From assembly GCA_029573825.1 (NCBI GenBank), contig JAKQCH010000040.1, positions 1 to 32,491 on the forward strand: a stretch of 32,491 nt of DNA. Reading direction: 5' to 3'. The position numbers were made by a program, and so were the translations under genes. This document shows positions 15,190-23,158 of this stretch, one piece after another; the first letter of the stretch is position 1, and each line of letters opens with the position of its first letter. The stretch is from Spirochaetota bacterium (GTDB lineage: Bacteria; Spirochaetota; UBA4802; JAGODF01). The notes under the pieces were generated by a model. That model worked only from the letters and a program-made list of their open reading frames with translations. It ran no database searches and had not been told where the DNA came from.

Positions 15190-16575
15190 ATGGAACACTA
15201 TGATGTATTAATAATTGGCGGAGGGCCTGCGGCCATAACTATTGCGAAAATGACAGGGCACCTGATGAAGACAGGAATGATCAGGCCTGAAGATCATTCA
15301 ATGATTTATTGTGCAATGCCGTATGCCATTGAAAAGATACTCCCTTTCGAGAAGACGCTGAAAAAAGATCAGATTGTTGAAGAAACCGGTACCGGGCTGA
15401 TACGGGACAGCGTTTCGCATGTCGATTTCTCAGCAAAAGAGGTGACCTGTGAATCGGGCAGGAAAATTTCATATCAAAAACTCGTGATTGCGACGGGAGC
15501 AGTCCCGATCATCCCGCCGGTTCCGGGAGCAGATCTCAGAGGAGTAATGACGTTTAAGACAGAAGATGATCTCAGGAAGCTTATTTCGATTTCGGAAAAA
15601 GGGCTTTCAAAAGCTGTTGTTATCGGCGCAGGGGCAATCGGGATTGAGCTGGCACAGGCCTTCAATCACGTTGGAGTGGAAACCCACCTTGTGGATATGG
15701 CTGAAAGGGTTCTTCCATCCATGCTTGACCCTGATATGGGCAGTGAAGTTGAGGAGGAATTGATCAGGCTCGGGATAAACCTGCATCTTCGTTCAGGCCT
15801 TGTTAAAATTGAGGGGAATGAGTATGCCGCGTCAGTTATCCTCAACGACGGGAAGAAAATTATTCTCGATAGCCTGGACAACTGCAGCGCCGGAAGAGAT
15901 GAACCGGAGGTGAAAGGCATTGTTGTTTTTGCTGTCGGAATGAGACCCGAAACAGAGCTTGTGGCAGGTTCCGGTATAATGACCGGTAAAGAAGGTATAA
16001 TTGTAGATGAATATATGAGGACCAGTATTCCCGATGTATATGCCGTGGGCGACTGCGTCCAGTTCAGGAGCGGAATCACCGGGGAGACGGTACCCGGCCG
16101 CCTGGCAACCAATGCTGTTCCGATGGGGAGGGTCTGTGCGCGGAACATCCTTGGAGCGGCAGATGGATACCAGGGTTTTTTTAATGGGGCTGCAACAAAA
16201 ATTGGTGAGTTCTTCGCGGGGAGTACGGGAATCGGAGAGCACACTGCGAAGGGTTCATTTGAATTAGTCACCGGTACTGCCGAGCTGACCACAATTTTTC
16301 CCAATATGCCCGATACAAAAAAGGTGAGAATGAAGCTTACAGCTGACCGGAAAACAATGAAAATACTGGGAGCGCAGATTGTCAGCGGCATGCCTGTAAC
16401 TGACAAGCTGGATATTATTACCCTCGCAATCCAGAACGGATTGACGGTACCGCAAATCCGGAATCTGAGTTATTCATCGCAACCCTATCAGTCATATTAT
16501 CCTGCAAACAATCTGATTGTTGCGGCGGCGGATGATATTATGAAAAAGCTGCATAAAGAACGGATTGCAGGGTGA
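15190..16575 (+). CDS. CoA-disulfide reductase/NADH oxidase-type FAD flavoprotein
   Basis: This 461-residue pyridine nucleotide-disulfide oxidoreductase has an N-terminal FAD site (VLIIGGGPAAI, residues 6-16), a single Cys at position 41 in IYCAMPYAI, LVIATGAVPIIPPVPG near 96-111, an NAD(P)H site (VVIGAGAIGIELAQAF, about 142-157) and the second FAD motif DVYAVGDC near 275-282. The C-terminal dimerisation domain is present. The lone Cys, instead of a CxxxxC pair, places it with CoA-disulfide reductases, NADH oxidases/peroxidases and persulfide reductases. The substrate cannot be fixed from sequence. The SD is AAGGATAGG near ATG. It is probably co-transcribed with the NifX-like gene from the sigma-54 promoter. 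Confidence 0.92.
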   Translation: MEHYDVLIIGGGPAAITIAKMTGHLMKTGMIRPEDHSMIYCAMPYAIEKILPFEKTLKKDQIVEETGTGLIRDSVSHVDFSAKEVTCESGRKISYQKLVIATGAVPIIPPVPGADLRGVMTFKTEDDLRKLISISEKGLSKAVVIGAGAIGIELAQAFNHVGVETHLVDMAERVLPSMLDPDMGSEVEEELIRLGINLHLRSGLVKIEGNEYAASVILNDGKKIILDSLDNCSAGRDEPEVKGIVVFAVGMRPETELVAGSGIMTGKEGIIVDEYMRTSIPDVYAVGDCVQFRSGITGETVPGRLATNAVPMGRVCARNILGAADGYQGFFNGAATKIGEFFAGSTGIGEHTAKGSFELVTGTAELTTIFPNMPDTKKVRMKLTADRKTMKILGAQIVSGMPVTDKLDIITLAIQNGLTVPQIRNLSYSSQPYQSYYPANNLIVAAADDIMKKLHKERIAG

Positions 16576-16605
16576 GGATATGTGCAATGGGTTTGAGTAA
16601 TTGTT

Positions 16606-16908
16606 ATGGATAAAGAGATGAGTGATGCGCTGGCACTTCTTGGTGTTCCCGAAAGGGCATCGCTACGAGAGGTCAGGAGGCTTTTCAGGGAAAAAATATT
16701 CTTATGGCATCCTGACCGATGTGCCTCCGCTCCGGAAGAATGCAGGGAAAAGTCGCAGGAGATTATTGCCGCATATAACAGGGTAGTCGCGTATTGCGAG
16801 AAACAGCAAATCGATTTTTCGCGTAAAGGGACCGATGATGAAATGTGGGAGGACCCTGCTGAGTTCTGGAAACAAAGGTTCGGGTCCGATCCGTTAACGG
16901 GAGGGTAA
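16606..16908 (+). CDS. Small J-domain (DnaJ-like) protein
   Basis: This 100-residue protein contains a compact J-domain: ALALLGVPERASLREVRRLFREK, the HPD motif in LWHPDRCA at about residues 34-41, and helix III with IIAAYNRVVAYCE. A short tail ends FWKQRFGSDPLTGG, a pattern also seen in small J-proteins of deltaproteobacteria. The HPD motif predicts stimulation of a DnaK-type ATPase. No zinc-finger or client domain is present, so it is a co-chaperone with a special client, not a general DnaJ. The SD is poor (GAG 8 bases upstream). It lies 30 bases after the flavoprotein gene and may be the last gene of that unit. Its stop abuts the convergent TPR gene. Confidence 0.85.
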   Translation: MDKEMSDALALLGVPERASLREVRRLFREKIFLWHPDRCASAPEECREKSQEIIAAYNRVVAYCEKQQIDFSRKGTDDEMWEDPAEFWKQRFGSDPLTGG

Positions 16909-17826
16909 TTATCGGGTTTTCCCCGCTCCCAGTTCAGCGGCTTTCGCCTCATATTTTTCTGCTTCAACAGTGTTGCCGAGATAGCGGTGGATGTCGCCGA
17001 GGAGGATATAGGCGCTGCTGTTTTCCGGATTCAGGGAAAGCACTTTGCCGATGCTCTTCAGGGAAATGTCAATCATCATCTTTTTGTTGCCGGAAAGGGG
17101 CGCGGTAAAATACAGATGCGCCAGCTGCAGATAGGCTGACTCGCTGTCGGGACGGATGGAAACAATGCCTTCCAGGTACCTGACGGCGCTGCGGTACCGG
17201 CCCTTCCTGCGGGACAACCGGGAGAGTTTGAAGCGCAGTTCGATATCTGCGGGATTGTTCCGGAGCGCTTTCCGGTATTGCGCTTCCGCCTTATCAATGT
17301 CCCCGGCAGCTTCAAATTTTTCTGCTTCTGTGATGAATGGAATGCTTTTGTCCCTGCACAGGGAATAACTCTTCCGCAGATGGGTTTCAGCCTGTGTCAT
17401 GTCTCCCCTGCGGATGTAGTGGGGCACCAGTTTCAGGTGTGCCGCTGCAAGAGAAGGGTTAAGTTCGGCGGCTTTTTTAAAATGGGGAAAGGCGGTATCG
17501 GATTGATAAAAGTACTCGTAGATATTTCCTGTTTCCAGATGAATTTCCGGCTGGGTGTCTGATATTTCCAGGGATTTTTTGTAATACCCGAAGGCCTTCA
17601 GTACATCTTTCTTCATCATGTAGATGCCGGCGATTTTATTTGCCGCGTCGTGGAGCCCCGGATTGATTTCCATCGCCCGGGAGAAGTCTTCAAGGGCAAA
17701 TTTATAGAGGCGTGCATTGTAGTGAATGGTTCCTCTCCTGTAGTAATACTGCCAGTCCGCGGCAGTCAGGGGACAGACGGTTAGTATCAGAACAGGAAGC
17801 AGTAGTACGCGGTAAAAAGATTTCAT
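16909..17826 (-). CDS. Secreted TPR protein
   Basis: The 305-residue protein has a signal peptide (residues 1-22, cleavage near LTAAD). About seven TPR units fill the rest. Examples are YYRRGTIHYNARLYKFALEDF, KIAGIYMMKKDVLKAFGYYKK, HLETGNIYEYFYQSDTAFPHF, AQYRKALRNNPADIELRFKL and AYILLGDIHRYLGNTVEAEKY. Each shows the W/Y-L-G-Y-A-P spacing of the repeat. It is likely a periplasmic interaction scaffold. No strong SD is seen before ATG 17826 and no partner gene lies upstream. The stop touches the stop of the convergent J-domain gene, leaving no terminator between them. Confidence 0.88.
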   Translation of the reverse strand: MKSFYRVLLLPVLILTVCPLTAADWQYYYRRGTIHYNARLYKFALEDFSRAMEINPGLHDAANKIAGIYMMKKDVLKAFGYYKKSLEISDTQPEIHLETGNIYEYFYQSDTAFPHFKKAAELNPSLAAAHLKLVPHYIRRGDMTQAETHLRKSYSLCRDKSIPFITEAEKFEAAGDIDKAEAQYRKALRNNPADIELRFKLSRLSRRKGRYRSAVRYLEGIVSIRPDSESAYLQLAHLYFTAPLSGNKKMMIDISLKSIGKVLSLNPENSSAYILLGDIHRYLGNTVEAEKYEAKAAELGAGKTR

Positions 17827-17931
17827 AAATGAAGTTTCCGGGAGAGTTCTTTTTTTTCAATCAAAAAAGGTGTCCGGTATTATGTCGCATGCTATTTTTT
17901 GAGAATATATGATTTTTATTATTGACTTTTC

Positions 17932-17960
17932 CGGGGCAAATATTTGTAATGCATGAGTTC
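17932..17960 (+). promoter_or_regulatory. Promoter of tRNA-Phe
   Basis: TTGACT (17932-17937), a 17-base spacer and TGTAAT (17955-17960), five of six matches in each hexamer. The predicted +1 falls at about 17967, the first base of the mature tRNA. Confidence 0.65.
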
Positions 17961-17966
17961 TTACGT

Positions 17967-18039
17967 GGTCAGGTAGCTCAGTCGGTAGAGCAGGGGACTG
18001 AAAATCCCCGTGTCGGCGGTTCGATTCCGTCCCTGACCA
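17967..18039 (+). tRNA. tRNA-Phe (anticodon GAA)
   Basis: The 73-base cloverleaf is complete. The acceptor stem GGTCAGG (17967-17973) pairs with CCTGACC (18032-18038), with discriminator A at 18039. The D arm starts GCTC at 17976. The anticodon stem GGGGA/TCCCC encloses CTGAAAA, with anticodon GAA at 18000-18002. The T arm is GGCGG-TTCGATT-CCGTC with one G-U pair. The 3' CCA is not encoded and must be added after transcription. Pyrimidine-rich DNA follows. Confidence 0.98.
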
Positions 18040-18050
18040 CATATCTTTTC

Positions 18051-18074
18051 TTTCTCTCTTTCTCTCTTTCTCTC
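18051..18074. repeat. Short tandem repeat (TTTCTCTC)x3
   Basis: Three exact 8-base units lie within a longer run of pure pyrimidines from about 18045 to 18080, directly after tRNA-Phe. It is a possible slippage site. The run may also help end the tRNA transcript. Confidence 0.8.
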
Positions 18075-18296
18075 TTCCCCCTCACTGCCATGAACATTCT
18101 GAACTTTTCCTGATCAGTATTTGTATCGACCGCCCGCTGCTGTTAAAAATATCTTCAGCCGTTTCTGCATTCATGCGTATGCGGCACTATACTGATGATG
18201 AAATAAAAATTTTCATTGCGTCAAAGTGATTACCGTGATGCAGTAGTAATTCCTTTGTTGCGGTGCTATCTTTTTAGTGGGGAGCGGTTGGATATT

Positions 18297-18920
18297 GTGC
18301 GTGGTTTTATGAGGCATTGTGCGGCAGCGGCATTATGGACAGGTGCTGTCACGGGGATGATATTTTTCTGCGGGCCACTTCGGGGAGAGGAGGTTATGCT
18401 CCGCGCACAGGTGCTGCGGGTGTATGACGGTGACACCATAAAGGTGCGTCTTCATGACGGCAAAAGCGTTGCGGTCCGGTTTCTGGGGGTTGATACACCT
18501 GAATCATACAAGAGGCGTTACGGGTACACGGAATATCTCGGCGACAGGGCATCCCTCTTCGCGAAGAGGGAGCTGAAGGGAAAGGAAGTGACCCTCAGGA
18601 CATCCTCCTCCGGAGGAGAGCTTTCCAGAGACCGCCATGGCCGGGTCCTTGCCTATATTTTCCGCGGGGATGACGATATATGCGCCATGCTGCTGAAAAC
18701 AGGTCTTGCCCGTGTGTACAGGAAAAGCCCCTGTTCCCGGCAGCGGGAGTTCCTTGAATATGAGTCCCTGGCGAAGCGCGGAGGACTGGGAATCTGGGAC
18801 CGGGAGAACGAAAGGAGCTTTTACCGAAGGCAGTTCAGCTCGAATGCGAACAAGTATCTGCTCCTCTGGTTCTGGGAGCATGACCGTGATTATCTGCGTG
18901 AAATCCTCTGCGGCCGGTAG
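18297..18920 (+). CDS. Secreted thermonuclease-like (SNase) protein
   Basis: The start is uncertain. GTG 18297 is chosen because GGGGAG lies 12 bases upstream; ATG 18309 is the alternative, while the frame extends to a TTG at 18216 without an SD. A signal peptide follows (hydrophobic AAALWTGAVTGMIFFCG). The SNase core is intact: VYDGDTIKVRL, VRFLGVDTPE and RDRHGRVLAYIF. It carries the catalytic residues expected for the fold (Asp of DGD, Arg of VRF, Asp-Thr-x-Glu, Arg of HGR). It should cut DNA or RNA in a Ca2+-dependent way in the periplasm or outside the cell. The last 30 residues, rich in Trp/Tyr/Arg, are outside the core. Confidence 0.9.
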   Translation: MRGFMRHCAAAALWTGAVTGMIFFCGPLRGEEVMLRAQVLRVYDGDTIKVRLHDGKSVAVRFLGVDTPESYKRRYGYTEYLGDRASLFAKRELKGKEVTLRTSSSGGELSRDRHGRVLAYIFRGDDDICAMLLKTGLARVYRKSPCSRQREFLEYESLAKRGGLGIWDRENERSFYRRQFSSNANKYLLLWFWEHDRDYLREILCGR

Positions 18921-19053
18921 GGATGTTTTTCTCGCGGAGCGATATCGACCCCCTTGTGTAAAAAAATATTAATGATTGATTTATATTGATGTATTGTTAA
19001 TAATTATTTGTTGCATGTAAATTTCAGTTGCTTTTTTTCGTGGTCATGGATTG

Positions 19054-19072
19054 TATAATGACATCGTTGACA
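19054..19072 (+). promoter_or_regulatory. Candidate promoter elements for the enoyl-CoA hydratase gene
   Basis: A perfect TATAAT lies at 19054-19059 (only a T-rich -35 upstream), and a perfect TTGACA at 19067-19072 (with only AT-rich -10 options downstream). Either could be used. The gap 18921-19187 holds no gene. Confidence 0.3.
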
Positions 19073-19187
19073 GATCACAGCGGATTTTGAAAATTATATA
19101 TTTATACCTTCACCGTCGGGGATGCCGGCGTTAAAAAACATAATTACCCGTAACAAACTAATATTTACTTCTATAAGGAGGCTCTAC

Positions 19188-19910
19188 ATGGCTATTGTAG
19201 AATGGAAAAAGGATGAAACTGTTGCCATACTAACGATGAACAACGGAGAAAACAGGCATAATCCTGAATGGTCCGAGGCGATGATGACGGCCTTTGACGA
19301 GATGATGGCTGACGAAGAGGTCAAGTCCCTCGTCATTACATCCAGCGACCCGAAGAACTGGAACCTCGGTGTTGATCTTGCCTGGATGGGTCCGATGATG
19401 GAAAAAAATGACATTGACGGTATCAGCAAGTGGCTTATCCGGAATAACGATGTGTTCAGGTTTGTCCTGATGGCGCCGTTTCCCACGATCGCGGCGATTA
19501 CCGGACATGCCTTTGGTAACGGAGCCATGCTCGCGTGCGCCTGCGACTTCAGGTTTATGAGGAAGGACAGGGGTTTCATGTGTTTTCCCGAAGTGGATAT
19601 CCACATTCAGTTTTCTCCCTCAATGATCGAGTGGGTCCGGAAGGCGATGCCGTATCACTTTTTTCTGGACATGAAATGGTCAGGCCGGAGAGTGGGTGCC
19701 GAGGAACTGGCGCAGCATAATATCATCCGCAAGGCCTGCGATGGTCCTGCAGAGACACTACAGGAAGCGGTTGCCTACGCGAAGACGTTTAACAAACCAC
19801 GCCAGACTTTGAAAGAAATGAAAATCCGTACCTATAAGCACATCACGGATAAAATGGACAATGAAGACCTGAAATATCTGAAGCCGCCGGTATTCATGTT
19901 CACGCCGTAG
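19188..19910 (+). CDS. Enoyl-CoA hydratase/isomerase family protein
   Basis: The start is ATG 19188, since AAGGAGG lies 6 bases upstream; the longer frame from 19122 has no SD. The 240-residue crotonase-fold protein has both oxyanion-hole regions, NLGVDL (59-64) and GHAFGNGAML (106-115). A single acidic residue in CFPEVDI (Glu135) is in the place used by Delta3,Delta2-enoyl-CoA isomerases and some hydratases. The R-K-D-R-G-F-M-C-F-P-E-V-D-I phrase resembles isomerases of the ECI type more than two-Glu hydratases, so isomerase is favoured, with low certainty. It appears monocistronic, with a hairpin at 19942-19965 downstream. Confidence 0.9.
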   Translation: MAIVEWKKDETVAILTMNNGENRHNPEWSEAMMTAFDEMMADEEVKSLVITSSDPKNWNLGVDLAWMGPMMEKNDIDGISKWLIRNNDVFRFVLMAPFPTIAAITGHAFGNGAMLACACDFRFMRKDRGFMCFPEVDIHIQFSPSMIEWVRKAMPYHFFLDMKWSGRRVGAEELAQHNIIRKACDGPAETLQEAVAYAKTFNKPRQTLKEMKIRTYKHITDKMDNEDLKYLKPPVFMFTP

Positions 19911-19941
19911 CGTGCGCCCGTACTTTATTGTTGACGATGGG

Positions 19942-19965
19942 GGCCGCGGTGATAACACCGCGGCC
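19942..19965 (+). terminator. GC-rich hairpin after the enoyl-CoA hydratase gene
   Basis: GGCCGCGGTG (19942-19951), loop ATAA and CACCGCGGCC (19956-19965) form a perfect 10-bp stem. It is followed by TCTCT, a weak T-tract. Confidence 0.7.
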
Positions 19966-19995
19966 TCTCTGCGTGTGGGGCTTCCGCAATCTTTC

Positions 19996-20026
19996 TTGAC
20001 AAAATTCAGGGAGCGCCGGATATTCT
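19996..20026 (+). promoter_or_regulatory. serS promoter
   Basis: TTGACA (19996-20001) is followed by GATATT (20019-20024, 17-base spacer) or TATTCT (20021-20026, 19-base spacer). Both place the start about 60 bases before serS. Confidence 0.6.
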
Positions 20027-20090
20027 GTGGATACAGTGCGATGCAGCAGCGCCCCGTGAAATATCTTTCATCAGTACACAGGAGTTCAGA

Positions 20091-21350
20091 ATGCTTGATC
20101 CAAAACTAATACGAGAAGAACCGGAACGCATACGGCAGGTGTTGAAAGACCGCAATATGGAAGGGGTTGTTGACCTTGATCTCCTGGGGAGTATCGACAA
20201 TGAGCGGAGGGCCATTATCTCCCGAACCGATGAACTCCGCGAGACAAGAAACCGGGTCTCAAAGGAAATCGGAAAGCTGAAATCGAAGGGTGAGGACGCC
20301 TCTGAAATAATGAAGGACGTGCAGCGGGTCAATGATTCTATCAGGGAACTGGAGGGGCAGCTTGAAGCCGTAAACTCCCGGTTTGACGACATGGCGCTTT
20401 CGCTTCCCAACATCCTTGACGGCGCTGTGCCGGTGGGAAAGGACGAGAAGGACAACATTGTGGTACGGACGTGGGGCGAGAAGCCTGTATTCAGTTTCCC
20501 GCCGAAGCCCCATTACGAGATCGGCGCCGAACTGGGAATTCTTGATTTTGAGCGGGGCGTGAAACTCGCGGGAACGAGGTTCTATGTGTACCGGGGGCTC
20601 GCGGCGCGGATGGAGCGCTCGATAATAAATTTCATGGTGGACCTTCACACCACTGAACACGGGTACACCGAAACCTTCGGTCCCTTTATTGTCAATGACG
20701 AGAGCATGACCGGTACAGGGCAGTATCCGAAATTCCAGGATGAGTATTACCGGATTGACCGTGACGGGCTCTCCCTGATCCCCACGGCAGAGGTGACCCT
20801 GACAAACCTTTACCGGGACGAGATTCTTGAGAAGGAGGACCTCCCGATATATATTACCATGCAGTCCTCCTGCTTCCGCCGAGAGGCGGGTTCCGCCGGA
20901 CGCGACACCCGCGGCCTTATCCGGGTGCACCAGTTCCAGAAGGTGGAGCTGGTGAAATTCGTCGAGCCGGAAACTTCCTTTGATGAGCTTGAAAAACTTA
21001 CCGCCAATGCCGAGGAGGTCCTGAAGCGCCTGAACATGCATTACAGGGTCCTTCTTCTCTGCAGCGGGGACACATCGGCATCCTCGGCGAAAACATACGA
21101 CATCGAGGTGTGGATGCCGGGCCTTGACCGGTATGTGGAAATATCCTCCTGTTCCAATTTTCTCGACTATCAGGCGCGGCGCGCGAAAATCCGGTACCGC
21201 GCGGAAAAGGGCCAGCGCCCCTCGTTTCTCCATACCCTGAACGGTTCCGGTCTCGCCGCGGGAAGGACCCTTGCCGCGGTTATGGAGAATTATCAGCAGG
21301 AAGACGGAACTATCGCCATTCCTGAGGCGCTGAAAAAATACATGCAATGA
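20091..21350 (+). CDS. serS: Seryl-tRNA synthetase
   Basis: The 419-residue class II synthetase has the N-terminal coiled-coil arm (about residues 25-105) that recognises the long variable arm of tRNA-Ser. It also has motif 1 around [15 protein letters not shown], the [10 protein letters not shown] (TxE) serine-binding loop, motif 2 [21 protein letters not shown], and motif 3 [19 protein letters not shown]. Length is normal. It charges tRNA-Ser (and tRNA-Sec if present). The SD AGGAG lies 6 bases upstream. Its stop TGA overlaps the ATG of the next gene (ATGA), so the two are translationally coupled. Confidence 0.98.
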   Translation: MLDPKLIREEPERIRQVLKDRNMEGVVDLDLLGSIDNERRAIISRTDELRETRNRVSKEIGKLKSKGEDASEIMKDVQRVNDSIRELEGQLEAVNSRFDDMALSLPNILDGAVPVGKDEKDNIVVRTWGEKPVFSFPPKPHYEIGAELGILDFERGVKLAGTRFYVYRGLAARMERSIINFMVDLHTTEHGYTETFGPFIVNDESMTGTGQYPKFQDEYYRIDRDGLSLIPTAEVTLTNLYRDEILEKEDLPIYITMQSSCFRREAGSAGRDTRGLIRVHQFQKVELVKFVEPETSFDELEKLTANAEEVLKRLNMHYRVLLLCSGDTSASSAKTYDIEVWMPGLDRYVEISSCSNFLDYQARRAKIRYRAEKGQRPSFLHTLNGSGLAAGRTLAAVMENYQQEDGTIAIPEALKKYMQ

Positions 21351-22321
21351 TTACCCTTAGAAATGAACATGTCGACTGGCTGATGATCCGCCAGGCGCTG
21401 TCCCTTTCGCTGTATACGGGGAAGCCCTGCTCCATTACCGGGGGGTTCCCGTGGCTTATGGCGAACCCGGGTTTCCGGGGGCTCATGTCGGATTTCGAAA
21501 ATATCTTCGCGGAAACCGGCTTCGCTTCTCTCACGGTGGAGGGGGATGATGTTCTCTGTGTCCCCGGGGAGGGGCGTTTCGGTAATTTCAGGTTTGCCAC
21601 GCACCAGCAGTCATCGGCGATTGAGGTGCTGCTGCTTCTGCTTCCCCTTCTCTCGGCGCAGGAGTTCCGCTCGAAGCTGGAGATCCGGGGCGTGACCCAT
21701 TCGGGTCTTTCACACCCCACAAGTTTTATCAAGGAAACACTTCTGGAAATACTGGAGAAAATGGGTTTTTTCGCGAGCTGCACCCTGCGGCGTTTCGGAT
21801 TCACCGGCTCCCTGGGGGGAGAAATTGAGAGCAGAATATATCCCGCTGAAATGTCGAAAATTGATCTTTCGGGGCGGGTCGATATAACCGGCATCATCGG
21901 CGCGAGAGTGTACATATCGGGCCTGGACACGATCCATGCCGAGAGGGAGAAAACCCTGCTGAAAGAAAAGGCTGGTGTTCCTGAGGGTTCCGTGTCCATT
22001 ATGCAGATAATAGACGCTGATGGTCCCGGCAATATTATCGAAGTGTATTACGGCACCTCCCTTGTTCCCATGGTTATTTCCTATATGGTCCCCGTCCATG
22101 ACAGTGACGGGGCCATGGTATTCAATGACGATGCCGTTGAGGCGGCAATGAATGAACTGGGGCACCGGTGCAATAATTTCCGTATGAAAAAGCTGGTCCC
22201 CGAAACGGTGTTTCGTGAAATTCTGCCCTATGCGGTGCTGACCGGTTCCCCCGTTGAGATTCCGGGGGGATATCAGAAGGCCGCAGAAACCCTTTCACTG
22301 ATTGAAGATTTTCTCCGTTGA
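21347..22321 (+). CDS. Divergent RNA 3'-terminal phosphate cyclase-fold protein (RtcA/Rcl1-like)
   Basis: This 324-residue protein aligns by eye with RtcA over its whole length: [64 protein letters not shown] (for GFYPxGGG), HAEREKTLL and [10 protein letters not shown]. The active features are lost. The N-terminal EGGGQ loop is replaced by VDWLMIRQ, and the last 40 residues contain no histidine where the adenylated His (His309 in E. coli RtcA) should be. It is therefore probably not a cyclase. The eukaryotic relative Rcl1 is likewise non-cyclising and works in rRNA processing, so an RNA-binding role is plausible but inferred. It overlaps serS by 4 bases and ends at a terminator. Confidence 0.78.
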   Translation: MITLRNEHVDWLMIRQALSLSLYTGKPCSITGGFPWLMANPGFRGLMSDFENIFAETGFASLTVEGDDVLCVPGEGRFGNFRFATHQQSSAIEVLLLLLPLLSAQEFRSKLEIRGVTHSGLSHPTSFIKETLLEILEKMGFFASCTLRRFGFTGSLGGEIESRIYPAEMSKIDLSGRVDITGIIGARVYISGLDTIHAEREKTLLKEKAGVPEGSVSIMQIIDADGPGNIIEVYYGTSLVPMVISYMVPVHDSDGAMVFNDDAVEAAMNELGHRCNNFRMKKLVPETVFREILPYAVLTGSPVEIPGGYQKAAETLSLIEDFLR

Positions 22322-22331
22322 TCATCCTGTG

Positions 22332-22360
22332 AAATATCTCCGGACTGCGGGATATTTTTT
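22332..22360 (+). terminator. Intrinsic terminator of the serS unit
   Basis: AAATATC (22332-22338) pairs with GATATTT (22351-22357). An inner CCG/CGG stem (22340-22342 with 22348-22350) and one bulged base complete it, and a T6 run ends at 22360. Confidence 0.75.
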
Positions 22361-22417
22361 GCAATTTTCAATGCATGCTATGATTATCCGGAGCAGTCAG
22401 CCGCCCCTTAATTTTTC

Positions 22418-22447
22418 TTGACAACAGCCCTGTGACCGGTGTACCTT
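22418..22447 (+). promoter_or_regulatory. Candidate promoter of mcsA-mcsB-clpC
   Basis: TTGACA (22418-22423), an 18-base spacer and TACCTT (22442-22447), with other AT-rich options just downstream. I see no CtsR heptad repeats and no CIRCE element in 22361-22610, which suggests control unlike that of Firmicutes. The leader to the mcsA start is about 160 bases. Confidence 0.45.
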
Positions 22448-22610
22448 AATATTGGTAAAAAAGAATTGCTGAATTTCATTGTTTTATGTGCAGAACAGGG
22501 TATAATTACAACAGGGAAAAAATTTTTAAAAATCCGGATTTTTTGTATTTTCCCGGAGGAAGAATCTGCATATTACAAGGGGACAATCAGTTTTAATTTG
22601 AGAGTATGTA

Positions 22611-23156
22611 ATGAAGTGTGAACGGTGTAAAAAGAGAGATGCCACAATTCATCTCACGGAAATAATAAAGAACGTGAAATCAGAATTTCACCTATGCGAG
22701 GAGTGCGCCCGGATAATCGGCGTGAACTCGAAATTTTCCAACTTTTCACTGTCGGTACCTGACATGCTTTCTTTTCTTGATCTTGATGACGCAGGTGATA
22801 TTGTCGATACCAATATGTGCATACATTGCGGAATGTCCTTTGTCGACTATAAAAGGGCTGGTAAACTGGGGTGCCCCCACTGTTATGGGTATCTGAAGCC
22901 GGGGATCGATTCCATCGTGAAAAGCTATCATGACAGCATCCGCCATGTGGGAAAAGTGCCTTTCAATTATGTGGAAGTTGAGGATGGCGATACCGTCCTC
23001 ATTGAAAACACCAGCCGCGGAGAGCATGAGCACCGGTCCGTGGAGGAACTGCAGAAGATGCTCGATGATGCGGTTTCGGAAGAACGGTATGAAGATGCCG
23101 CGGTGCTGCGCGATAGAATAAAGGAGATTGAAGTCGCCAATGGAAGGAAGCAGTAG
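22611..23156 (+). CDS. mcsA: McsA, activator of protein arginine kinase
   Basis: The 181-residue protein has four CxxC pairs (C3/C6, C29/C32, C70/C73, C88/C91) forming two zinc-binding modules. A C-terminal UVR motif lies at about 142-173 (SVEELQKMLDDAVSEERYEDAAVLRDRI). This is the exact McsA layout. McsA binds and activates the McsB kinase and can act as a metal/stress sensor. The SD is weak (GAGAG, 6 bases before ATG). The frame is the first of a tight operon with mcsB (2-base gap). Confidence 0.95.
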   Translation: MKCERCKKRDATIHLTEIIKNVKSEFHLCEECARIIGVNSKFSNFSLSVPDMLSFLDLDDAGDIVDTNMCIHCGMSFVDYKRAGKLGCPHCYGYLKPGIDSIVKSYHDSIRHVGKVPFNYVEVEDGDTVLIENTSRGEHEHRSVEELQKMLDDAVSEERYEDAAVLRDRIKEIEVANGRKQ

Positions 23157-23158
23157 AT

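Noticed and set aside
15666-16406. Open frame antisense to the flavoprotein gene (246 codons)
   Set aside because: It is rich in Pro/Ser/Val/Ile with no family pattern. The sense gene is intact.
17857-18042. Open frame antisense to tRNA-Phe, reading like a small protein with ESNRRHGDFQSPALPTELP
   Set aside because: This is the well-known spurious translation of the reverse strand of a tRNA gene, and it has no SD.
20259-21347. Long open frame (362 codons) antisense to serS
   Set aside because: serS is complete and conserved in the sense strand. The antisense frame is open because of codon bias and shows no protein family pattern.
22439-22621. Possible 60-codon gene upstream of mcsA
   Set aside because: It has no SD, overlaps the mcsA start out of frame and lies over the likely leader.
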